A DNA stretch of 25,515 nt from Pigoraptor chileana (lineage: Eukaryota > Opisthokonta > Filasterea): assembly GCA_943704495.1 (NCBI GenBank), contig CALSCR010000231.1, positions 1-25,515 on the forward strand, written 5' to 3'. This document shows positions 9,841 to 19,800 of this stretch, piece after piece (within the stretch, counting starts at the first letter, position 1; each line of letters starts with the position of its first letter). The notes under the pieces were generated by a model. The model saw nothing but the letters and a program-made list of their open reading frames with translations, was not told the origin of the DNA and did no database searches. A program made the translations under genes and the position numbers.

Positions 9841-10040
9841 TCAAACACAGCCGCCGCCACCCGTGCCGCCGTCATTCTTCCTCATTTTCCAACAATATAA
9901 AAGGGATGGACAGAGAAACAAGCAGAGTGCCACGCCAACAAAGCGCACAGAGTAAACGCCAAACAACATCAATTCAAGAGAGAAAAGACGCCTTTTTTGC
10001 GTTCACAAGGCGTGCGTGCGGCATGACACCCTGGAGACTC

Positions 10041-11265
10041 TTAGCCGCCGCCGCCGCTGCCGTATGTCTTTCCGAAGACGATCAGCTGGAGCTGGTCGTA
10101 TCCGGCAAGCACACCAGCGCCAGCAATGGCACGGAGAATGTTGGCACCGGCACCCTTGAAGAGCGACTTTGTTCCCTCCTTCTTGACAATCTCGTTGAAA
10201 GCGTGCAGAGAGCTCTTGTACTTGACAGCCTCGCCAGAGGTCATCATCATGCGGCGGCGGATCGTGTCAATGGGGTACGAGGCAAGGCCAGCACCAATTG
10301 TGATGCCCCATCCGAGCGCAAAGGCGCCGAGGAAGCTGTCCTTCATGTTGCCGGTGAGGAGAACGGGCTGCGTGGGCGCAACAAATGATAGACACAAACA
10401 TACACAGAAATCACATTAGAAACACAGTACTAATACACATGCAGCATACAAAGCAGTTGTCGTAGTAACCAGAGTGAGACTGCAAACACCACCGGCAAGC
10501 AAGCATAACAAAATAAGTACCTTAAGCGAGTCGAACATTCCGAAGTAGAGACCGCGGTAGACAATGATGCCGACGCACGAGATGGTGAAGCCACGGTAGA
10601 GTCCAGCAATGCCGTCCGTCTTGAGCGTCTTGCGGTAGACGTCAACGAGGCCGTTGAACTGGCGCTCGCCACCCTTCTTGGCCGACTTCGAGTCGTTGGC
10701 AAGGCGGGTACGGGCATAGTCGAGCGAGTACACGAAGGCGAGCGAAGAGGCACCGGCAGCACCTCCGGATGCGAGGTTGCCAGCGAACCACGTCCAGTAG
10801 CCATCCTTCTCCTTTGTGTAGCCGAACATGCGCTTGAACTGGTCCTTGAACGCAAAGTTAAGAGCCTGCGTCGGGAAGTAGCGGATCACGTTGGCCACGT
10901 TTCCACGCCACAGAGACGCAAATCCCTCCTCCTTGATGACACGACCAAAGCAGTCGCCGATGCCCTTGTAGGGCTCCGCAAGGCGTCCAGCCTTGATCAT
11001 CTCATCCTGTTGGCACAATTGGCAAATGCAAGGCAATTGTCAGAGAATGGTCCAAACAAACACTCTCACAAACACAGTCTGAATCAAGCAATAAATAAAA
11101 TGCATAGCACACGGAATTACAACCGCAACACACCTGGTTCTGGATGAGGAGCTTGACACGCTCAATGGGAGCGGCAGCCGTCTTGGACACGGCCGCCGAG
11201 ACTCCTCCCATGAGGAAGTCTATGGCGAACGACGTAAAGTCGTGCTTCTTCTCAAGCTTTGCCAT
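10041..11265 (-). CDS. ANT: Mitochondrial ADP/ATP carrier (SLC25 family, 3 exons)
   Basis: Adenine nucleotide translocator of the inner mitochondrial membrane, exchanging matrix ATP for cytosolic ADP. Exons 11265-11134, 11006-10521 and 10367-10041; all junctions are phase 0, giving 314 aa, the usual family length. Three carrier repeats are visible, with signatures [24 protein letters not shown] and YPIDTIRRR. The ADP/ATP-specific RRRMMM is intact at about 243-248. Other family hallmarks are [38 protein letters not shown] and LYRGF. The C-terminus ends in a short GSGGGG run, slightly unusual. Start context AAAGATGG is strong. The exon 2 donor is GTACTT, which departs from consensus, but the phases and family alignment leave little choice. 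Its divergent neighbour D2HGDH is also mitochondrial. Confidence 0.96.
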
Positions 11266-12204
11266 CTTTGGTTCTGCAAATATCACATCACATAATTCAA
11301 AAGCCACGGACTATTAGGAACACGTTCAAAATAACAACCGCACGGCCGACTTCGTGTTGCACTGCACAGAACCTCACCTGGATGGATCCAAATCTCAAGG
11401 CAAGATGAGGGGATGTTTTAGGAGTGGGAAATGGGCATACTTCATATTGGTTTGCGAAAAGATTCAGTGCGAGTGCGTGAGTTGTCAGCATGCGCATGTG
11501 CGAGTGTGGTTGTGGGTGAGTGTGTGTATGTGGTTGAGTGTGTGTGGTTGTGTGTGTGTGTGTGTGTGTTTGTGGTGTAATTGCATTTTTTTTGGATGCG
11601 AAATCGAGCCCAAAGAAATAATCCCGTGGTTGTGCGTGGGCGATCCGAAATTAATCGCCATTTTGATAGCTAATGCATAGTGAAGGAGCAGACCAAAATG
11701 ATGTAATTTGACAACAGAATGGACTAATTTTATGCGTCAAGCGCATGTGGCGACATCCGGGGTGGCGCACTTCACGTGGTTAGTCACGTGTTAGTCACGT
11801 GATATGGTACCTTTATTAAACTCGATTTCATCAGAATAGCACAGCTGGGTGATTTTGAATCGCGATGTACCGGATAGTAAATTGATAAGTACATTATGAA
11901 ATTGTGTATTTTCCATGATAGAATGTGTGACCGTTCCACCAATCACATTCGCCACAGAGATCTCGGAAATTCCATCTGCCTGCCTTCACGACTTGTCCAG
12001 TAGTGACTTCGGCTCAGTCCAAGCTGTTCAGTCCAAGGGCAGACCTTGCACTGGTCACCCCTGCAAAACGACTCCATCAGTGACTGACATGAGGGTCATC
12101 TATCTGCGATTACAAAGGAGGGGCAACGTCCATATTTTCATGAGATATTTCTTTGTGTCTACAATAATATTGCAGACTTGATGTCTGTGTAAATCGGCGC
12201 GACA
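11266..12204. promoter_or_regulatory. Divergent promoter region, ADP/ATP carrier / D2HGDH
   Basis: 939 bp between two outward-facing mitochondrial genes. It contains a TG-rich tract (about 11500-11570), three regularly spaced CACGTG boxes (11772-11802) and an AT-rich segment around 11800-11920. No TATA box is assigned. The open frames in it (for example 11354-11680 and 11915-12181 on the plus strand) show no recognisable domain, and one is microsatellite-driven, so none is called. Confidence 0.55.
11772..11802. promoter_or_regulatory. Triple TCACGTG E-box cluster
   Basis: Three CACGTG cores at 11773-11778, 11785-11790 and 11796-11801. Each is preceded by T, and the last two are tandem copies of the 11-mer TTAGTCACGTG. 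The 12- and 11-bp spacings place all three on about the same face of the helix. CACGTG is the bHLH-zip site (USF, Myc/Max, TFEB/MITF, fungal Cbf1). The cluster sits about 500 bp from the carrier ATG and 400 bp from the D2HGDH ATG. Confidence 0.55.
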
Positions 12205-15200
12205 ATGAAGCGCATGTCGATTCTGGGATTGCTACGGCCTGTGCGCCGCCATGGAGCCACTACTGCATCTTTCCGTCGCATTGCGAGCCCAGTAGCAGCG
12301 TTGCAGCCGTCAACCGCAAATACGATGTTGACGCGACTGGGAGGAGCTCGATCCCTCGCTACTGCTTCCGATGATAAGCAGATTCCGCTTACAAGCGAGC
12401 GATACTCCCACGTGAAGCGCGGGGATTATGCAACCGTCGGCGACGCGGATATAGCGGCATTCCGTAGCGTATTGGCACCCGAGAGAGTGCTAACTGACAA
12501 GGATGATTTGGCAGCGCTTAACAAGGACTGGCAAAATAAGTACAGGGGTAACTCGCAGGTCGCACTGCGCCCCGTTTCCACAGAAGAAGTCTCGAAAATT
12601 CTCGCATACTGCAACAAGCGGAGGTCAGTTGATGTCCTAGTTGCTGTCCATGTCCTATCCTCGAAGTCTCGAATGTGCTGTAGTCATCATGTGCATCAGG
12701 TGTGCGTGGCCTGTGCTGTTAGTATCTGTGCATCTTTCGACGTCAAATGCTGTTGGTCTGATGAGTCGTGCATTTTGGATGCGCACACCACAGGTTGGCC
12801 GTTGTTCCCCAGGGAGGAAATACGGGTCTTGTTGGTGAGCCTTTATATATATATATATATAAATTGTTGGTGAACCTTTTTACATACATAAATTGAGAGT
12901 CCTGGCCCAAGACGACGGGGCCGACCGACACGGTAGCGATTCTGCTGTGGTCGAGTAGATCTTTTTCTGCAGTTGAGACTCCACATGCATATCCTTAATG
13001 TGTTGATTTTTTGGTCGGTCGTGCAGGCGGCAGCGTCCCGGTCTTCGATGAGATCGTCCTGTCCCTATCCCTCATGAACAAGATCATTGAGTTTGATGAT
13101 ATTTCGGGTGAGTTTTATGAGTGGTCTTTGCGTTAGAAGTCCCAGCAAAATGGCGCAGAGTGAACTATTCCACCCCCCCCCCTCCGCGCCTCTGCTTATT
13201 GTCTATCACAAAGCATATCACTCTCTTAGTGTGTCCTCGTGTACGTATGCGTGTGATGTACGCATAACAGTGTATGTGTGCAATGTGCATGCGCTAATGT
13301 ATGCATATATATGTGTGTATATACCTGTGTGTGTGTGTGTGTGTGTCTGTGTGTGTGTGTGCGTGCTGATCATGTGCGGTCGCTCCAGGCATCATCAAAT
13401 GCCAGGCGGGTTGTGTGCTGGAAACCCTCGACCAATACCTGCGAGAACGCGACTTTATTATGCCCCTTGATCTCGGTGCAAAGGGAAGGTAGTGTCGCGT
13501 GACAGGCGTCGGCGAACTTGATGACCGCATTCCCACTTCTACGGCATGCATGCCTGTGTATGCCAATTTAAAGACACGTGAATCAACAACTGACTGTGTA
13601 TTTTATTGGGCTTGTGTTGCTTTTTTGTTGTGTGTTTTTTTTTGTTCTTTTTTGCTTGTTTGCGGGGGTTGTCATAATGCACGGCCCCGTGCAGCTGTCA
13701 GATTGGTGGCAATGTGTCCACAAACGCCGGTGGAATTCGCCTCATTCGGTATGGATCGCTGCATGGGAGCGTGCTGGGCATCGAGGCGGTATGTTCACAT
13801 GTGCACATACATATTCAAATTAAACAGTTCCTTTTATAAGTATTTATTATTACGTATTTATGTGTGCAAAGTGCGTGCACTCTTGTATCTGTGTTTGCTG
13901 AGAGTGTGCAGTGTGTTCCGTGTCCTGTTTCCGTCGCTGCTGTCACTGAATACCCTCTCCAATGCATGCATGCGAATCGCAGGTTCTTGCGGATGGCACT
14001 GTCGTCAACACACTTCACAGCCCTCGAAAGGACAACACAGGTATGGGTGGCCGACCCTGCATGTGCTCTAAAGCATTGGCATATTCGGCACACATGCTGA
14101 AGCATTACGGCTGTGTGCATGACCCCGCTCCAGCGTCATGCGGTATTGCTGCCTGCGCCCGTGTCTGCATACCCTTGCCTTCTCACACGAGTGTGTGTAT
14201 GTGTGCCTGGGTGCACCTGTGTGTGTGTGCACTGTGACTGTATATGTGCTCGCCGCTCAGGATATGACATCAAGCAGCTCTTCATTGGCTCGGAGGGCAC
14301 ACTGGGCGTTGTCACTGCGGTGTCTGTTCTGGCACCACCTCGCCCCAAAGCCGTCTCTGTCGCACTCTTGGGATGTGCCAAGTTTGAAGACGTTCAACAA
14401 ACATTTGTCACTGCAAAGCAAAACCTCGGGGAGATTCTGTCAGGTGTGCATGATGGGCGCGTTTGTTGTAATTTGCGCACGTGCATGCGTATGCAAGAGT
14501 GGATATAACACTGTATCCTTCTGTCTGACTGGTCTCCTTTTTATGTCCGCCGAATTCTTCAGCGTGCGAATTTTTTGACGGTCTCTCGATGGAGCTTGTG
14601 CAGACGCATCTTGGATTGACATCGCCCCTCAGCACGCAGCACAAGTTCTACGTCTTGATCGAAACATCCGGATCTAATGGCACGCATGACCAGGAGGTGT
14701 GTGTATGTGTGTGCGGTATCAGTCGTAGACTCCGCTGTATTGCGAGATGATTGTCGTGCATGATTTGTCTTGATTGTAACACTGATGCGTTGTCTAGCCC
14801 TACTCTGACTCGCACTATTCCTTTTCCATCCCTTGCAATTGGAGTAGAAATTGGAAGCGGTGCTCGAGAACCTGATGGGCTCTTCGACGGTGGAGACGGG
14901 CGTCGTCGCCCAGGGCGAAGCACAGGCATGCATTGTCACTCGCTGTTGTTGTGTTGCGCACGGCATCACAAGTGGGCTGATGCTCACTTGTTGTTGTGTG
15001 GTATAATGTGCTGTTGGGGGTCGCCTGCAAGGATCAAGCATGGCGGTGGATGTCGTCCACACAAAGGCGCATAATATTCTGCAACCGCATCAACTCATGC
15101 TTCTACTTGTGCATGTCTGTGCGTGCGTGCATGCAGGCAAAGAGCATCTGGGCCCTCCGCGAGCGCATTGCTGAGGCCACAAAGAAGGAGGGCGTTGTCT

Positions 15201-15705
15201 ACAAGTATGACCTCTCAATCCCAGTACCGCGCCTGTATTCGCTTATTGAGGACCTGCGGGAGCATCTGGGAGCTAGAGTGCGCTCGGTTGTTGGATATGG
15301 GCATCTCGGCGACGGTGAGAGTCGCTTGTATGGGCGCGTGAGACTGATTGAGGGTGTTCTGCCTCCACATCTGATAGTTTTGCGGGTATTTGTAAGCAAT
15401 CTGATTTTGAAACATGTTGGTTGTTTTGCGTTTCATGATCTTCTGTATCAGGCAACCTCCATGTGAATGCAATGTCGGACGAGTATGATCCTGAGGTGAC
15501 GGCCCTCCTCGAGCCGTATGTGTACAAATGGACGGCGGGTGAGAAAGGCAGCATCAGCGCAGAGCATGGCCTTGGGTTCATGAAGCCGCAGCACATGCAC
15601 TTCTCGCAAGGGCCGGGCGCGATTGCATTAATGCAGGGCATCAAGCGACAAATGGACCCCAACGGCATATTGAACCCATACAAGACCCTTCCTAAGCAGG
15701 AATAG
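12205..15705 (+). CDS. D2HGDH: D-2-hydroxyglutarate dehydrogenase, mitochondrial (11 exons)
   Basis: FAD-linked enzyme oxidising D-2-hydroxyglutarate to 2-oxoglutarate in mitochondria. Exons: 12205-12623, 12794-12834, 13027-13107, 13389-13488, 13695-13788, 13983-14040, 14261-14443, 14563-14696, 14848-14925, 15137-15314, 15452-15705; all phases agree, 539 aa (human 521). The first ~58 residues are rich in R, S, T and A with almost no acids, as in a mitochondrial presequence. Visible motifs: [19 protein letters not shown] (FAD PP-loop), [65 protein letters not shown] (about 449-459, metal-binding His) and SAEHGLGF (about 491-498), ending in ILNPYKTLP. These separate it from D-lactate dehydrogenase. 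Intron 9 starts with GC, not GT. Exon 4 uses a weak donor (GTAGTG). The ATG at 12205 has A at -3; a second in-frame ATG follows at 12214. Confidence 0.95.
12842..12862. repeat. TA microsatellite, D2HGDH intron 2
   Basis: About ten TA units, 8 nt downstream of the exon 2 donor (GTGAGC at 12835). Similar short TA runs occur at 17594-17610 and 23433-23446 in receptor kinase introns. Confidence 0.85.
13318..13367. repeat. TG microsatellite, D2HGDH intron 3
   Basis: Imperfect TG repeat ending about 20 nt before the exon 4 acceptor, replacing a normal pyrimidine tract. Confidence 0.85.
14926..15136 (+). other. GC-AG intron of D2HGDH
   Basis: Intron 9 begins CAG/GCATGC and ends ATGCAG/GCAAAG. Using the GC donor gives a phase-0 join and a protein that aligns without a gap to remembered human D2HGDH between the ETG and IWALRER segments. 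The in-phase GT option at 14901 would delete eight residues. GC-AG introns are a known minor class of U2 introns. Confidence 0.7.
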
Positions 15706-16247
15706 CCGAGACGGACGCCGATATTTGTGGTTAGAGATGCGCAATTGCTGTGGCGTTTGTCTTGGGTCCGTTGCTTTTTCTTTGCTGTTTGGGGTAACTG
15801 GCGCTATCTCGATACGTAATTGCCCACTATTACACGGCACACGAGGACAGAATGGCGTGGAAATCTCTGATATGTCATTGTCTTCTAAATTACTCTTTCT
15901 GGTGCAAAATGTAACGGATCACCTACCGAACCAGAGGTGATTCAATTCCACAACGATATCATAAACTATACAACAAGAAGTATGCGCTCCAAAACTGGGA
16001 AAAAACGGAAATCTGTCCACCAGCAATGAATCAAAGTCGACGAGACTGAGCACTCAACACCAGTCCGCATGTCATGCAACACCAACTGACTGACGGGAAA
16101 GATAGAAGTCCACAACAGGCGTCCAACGGGCCGGTGAAACGTCTAATGGACGCTAAAAAAACAGTCAACTCGTTCTTGCAATGCGCACAATCATGACATG
16201 TAATTCATTTTGCCGTCTCCCTACTACAGTATATGAAAGCTGAATGA
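15706..16247. other. Convergent 3' region between D2HGDH and the receptor kinase
   Basis: 542 bp between the two convergent stops. It should hold both 3' UTRs. I see no canonical AATAAA on either strand, no tandem repeat of note and no coding signal. Confidence 0.6.
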
Positions 16248-16830
16248 TCACGTGAAGTTGTCGTAGGCGTCGGCATCGCCTGCTCCACGGCCGTCACGCC
16301 GCTCCACAAGGCGGTCATACAGTCCATCGCCGACGGATGCAATCATGGGACTCGGAGGGGCATTCATCGACAGCGAATCCGTCGATGCACTTCGTTTGCC
16401 TACAACACCATTGGACGCAAAGCCATACGGCTTGCCTTTTCTCGTGCTTTTGCTTTTCAGTGTTGGGCTCATCAGTGTCGGGCCGTTGGCGTACGGGTTC
16501 TCGGCCAGCTCCACGCAGTCATACTCGTCAGCGTCGGCGTCATTGGAGTGGTCCGTGGTGCCACCACGTGCACTGGCTCCCCACCGACTGCCGTGCAGCA
16601 CGTTCGCATGCGCAGAATCTTCTTCCTCTTCAACGGCGACCGGAATGGCACTCTCCTTACGCCAGGCAGACCAGAGAGAGGATGTCAGCGTATTCCGGAG
16701 GTTGTTAAGCAGCGCCGACCCCGATAGGGACCGCATCCGGGGGAAGGCGCCATTCTCCTCATCCGGCGGCGCAGGACCAAGTGCGCCGATGGCCATCGTC
16801 ATGACTGCCGGAGAGGCGCCTGAGGCTTGG
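16248..16830 (-). other. C-terminal tail with candidate phosphotyrosine docking sites
   Basis: About 190 residues after the kinase domain, low in hydrophobics, with an acidic run (VEEEED) and S/T-rich parts. Five tyrosines occur: DEYDCVEL, NPYANG, KPYGFA, GLYDRL and AYDNFT at the very end. YANG and YDNF match the pY-x-N preference of Grb2-type SH2 domains (established knowledge). Phosphorylation is inferred. Confidence 0.75.
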
Positions 16831-19800
16831 TCTTCCTTCATCATTGTCCTCTGGACTATCTCTTCAAATGTGGGGCGCGACGCGGGCGCCTGCTGCCAGC
16901 ACCGGCGCATCAGAGTGTACATCTCCAGTGGGCACGCGGCCGGAGCGGGAAGTCGGTTTCCTCGGTCAATGTGGTCGACGATGTCGGCATTGGATATACC
17001 TGCGTAGGGTATCTCCCCGAACGAAAACGCCTGCCGCATCACACAAAGGCATTGTTGTCGGAGGGAGCCGTAAAGATGTTTGAATGTACTAAGTAAGACA
17101 TAATAAGTTGAGGGGATAATATGTTCATCTAATCCATTACTGTGGTGATCCATGTCATGGGACTGTTAACTGTGACGGCACCAAAGCACGGTGAGTCGCT
17201 TACCTCCCAAACAGTTACGCCGTACGACCACACCTATTGTGCGCAGCATAATATTCAGAAGTGCGTGCAGAAGCAATGAAAACCCTGTCAGCATACGCAA
17301 TGCAATTACCGAATACAATATGCGGATTGGAGGCACATGCCGTGCACACTGGTATTATAATTTGCGCACACATGCTCACAGCTGCTGTGCAACAACCCAA
17401 TCACACAACGGTCATATTTGACAGAACTCATGACAACCAAATATCAGAGTGTCGATAGAATTGCCAAATCGCGTCATTCATCCGGGATTACCCACATCAC
17501 TCCGCTCGGAGAAGTGCCTTTGCTTCGAGCACTCGGGTGCCATCCACTGAGAGTAAATGAATTACATTCGTCAGGACGAGCGCACAGCAATGGTATATAT
17601 ATATATATATTTGGGTGAGACAGACGAGTGTGAGTGTGTATGGATGTGTGTGTGTGTGAGTATGCGTGTGCATGTGAGTGAGTGAGTGAGTGTGTGTGTG
17701 TGTGTGTGTGCATGACACATGGCACGCACCTTCACAGCGATCTTTCCCCCTTTCTTGGCCTTGCGATAGTAGCTGTTTTCTGTATTCCGACTGAGCCCAA
17801 AATCCGCAACTTTGGCTGCGTTTGGATTGGGCGTTCAGCAAGAGAATTGCATGGCGCATCCGTCAGTCAGTGGAAGGCCGCGTATCATACAATGAATGTG
17901 ATCAATTGGCGTCGTCGGCCGTGTGCCGTCAAAAACGTAATAATAATAAAGGCCGCATAAATGATATATCGTCAAGAGACACGAGACATGTCAGCGCATC
18001 GGAAATAAGGTGCGATATATCGATTCAGAGGTGTGTGACACGCGGTCGTGTGGTTATGACAGTTACATGGATACCATGCAATACAGCGTATGCATATAAC
18101 AACGAAGGGATTAAGGGACAGTTAGAAAGCCGTCAATGCGTTACTGCTGCCAAGCACCGTATTGACAGACCGTCGTGCCAGCGAGACAGAAAGCGACGCA
18201 AATCTTAAACACCACACACTGTTGTGAATCCGGGACTGACAGTAAAGGGTGGCTGTGCAGCGAGGAACACACTCAGTCGGTCGCGTTGCCATACATGCCG
18301 TTGACACATGCCATCGACACATACATGCCATTACACAGGCACTGACCTTGGTATTCTCCAAACGCATTCTGTCCTATCATCACATTCCTTGCCGCCAAAT
18401 CTCTGCAGCCGGCGTCAACCAATAAAGAAGATGAAATAAAGGGATGAGAGAAATGTGGGATTCAACGCAATGTGCATGCTTTGGAGACGCAAATGCACGT
18501 GACCACGGACTCCGTGACAGGGGTGAGGAGGCAAATTTGAGTACTTCAGTCAAATGTACGTCAAAGTAAACTCACCTGTGTACAACGCCGACACTGTGAA
18601 GGTACTCCATTCCCCGCGCAATCTGCACAACACAGAACGTCCGAGCGCAAACAATGCTCAATTCTGTGCCCAAATTTATGCGCAATAGCGGCGCACATCT
18701 CAATGCAATAGGAAGATAACAGCGGCAGGGGGGGGGGGGGTGCTAGCCTTCCTTCCAAGCGATAATATGCATGCTATGGGAGCAACGCAGCACTATGAAC
18801 GCACGGAGGCCATCTGACCAGCTGATTGTTACCTGGTGACTGAGTAGAACAAGCAGTGAAATGGTGACCGTTGACTGCTGCTGTGACTCTGGGATCAGCT
18901 GGGTGAAGCGCTTGAGGCTCCCGTGCGGCACATACTCAAGCACTATGAGCATCTGAGAGCGGGACAAAGAGACGGCCGACCGGGTGCACGGCCGTATGAG
19001 AGACAGATGTAAGCGAGTATGATGCATGCATGAGAAGCGTAACAGACAGGCACGTGCGTGCGTGCGTGACAATCGTGAGTAAAGAATTGGTCGGTTGGGA
19101 AGGGCCCTACGCAGCGCATTGTCATTACGCACTGTAGCATAACACACAACACACAACACACAACACACAACACACAACACACAACACACAATGCACAGTG
19201 CAGACAATGCGCCTGGTGGGCACCGTCACTCACCGGCTCATCGCGGATGCAGATCCCGACAAGGCTCATCAAATACGGATTGCTGCGCATGTCAGTGGAT
19301 GACGGTGGATGTCACGTGTCAGAAAGCGGTCTAATTATAGTTATGTGTGTGCGCCATCCCCCTCAATTTTGCAAGGACATAGTCACAATAAGATTCTTCA
19401 AAGACGTACATAAAGACAAGCTCCCAATGCGATTGAAGTGCGCGTTGTGACACAAATACTGCGGATCACATTCGGCCGCGGACCCACCTTAGCCCGCGCA
19501 TGATTTTCGCCTCATCCACAAACTCCTGCCGGTCTTCCACGCGAGACCCCTACAATATAGCGTGTGCATGCATGCCGGGTGTGAATCAACCGATTGCTGG
19601 TCCGTTTCTCCGTGCAACAGTACGCAATACAGGTGTCGGGGCAGCCGGAACGACAGTGCACGAGTGGTAGGGAGTGTTTTTCAGTGTGAGTGTTATGGCT
19701 AGTAATGCCCACCTCCTTGAGTGTCTTGACGGCGCATATTCTAATGCGCCCGTCTTTTGTGGCCACGCGTGCCCGGTAAACAACGCCAAACTCACCTGCA

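Larger units (their letters stand above)
9239..10040. promoter_or_regulatory. Upstream region of the metallophosphoesterase, ADP/ATP carrier 3' flank
   Basis: 802 bp between the start of the metallophosphoesterase and the stop of the ADP/ATP carrier, both on the minus strand. It holds the TGCTGATCACGTG 13-mer at 9461-9473 (230 bp before the ATG) and a CRE-type palindrome near 9821-9828. TATAAAAG at 9896-9903 faces the plus strand, where no gene follows. No convincing coding sequence: the open frames are short or antisense to the carrier exons. Confidence 0.5.

Noticed and set aside
9896-9903. TATAAAAG as a TATA box
   Set aside because: It faces the plus strand, where the next sense gene starts more than 2 kb away beyond the minus-strand carrier gene; more likely chance AT-rich sequence.
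9696-10388. 230-aa plus-strand open frame
   Set aside because: It is antisense to ADP/ATP carrier exon 3, has no recognisable domain, and its N-terminal half is low-complexity sequence from the intergenic region.
16243-16252. ATCACGTG as a further regulatory E-box
   Set aside because: It overlaps the receptor kinase stop codon (TTC ACG TGA), so coding sequence explains it; the boxes at 20630 and 12410 are likewise within exons.
17822-18208. Plus-strand 128-aa open frame in a receptor kinase intron
   Set aside because: No domain, composition like intron, and antisense to a gene with firm exons on both sides.
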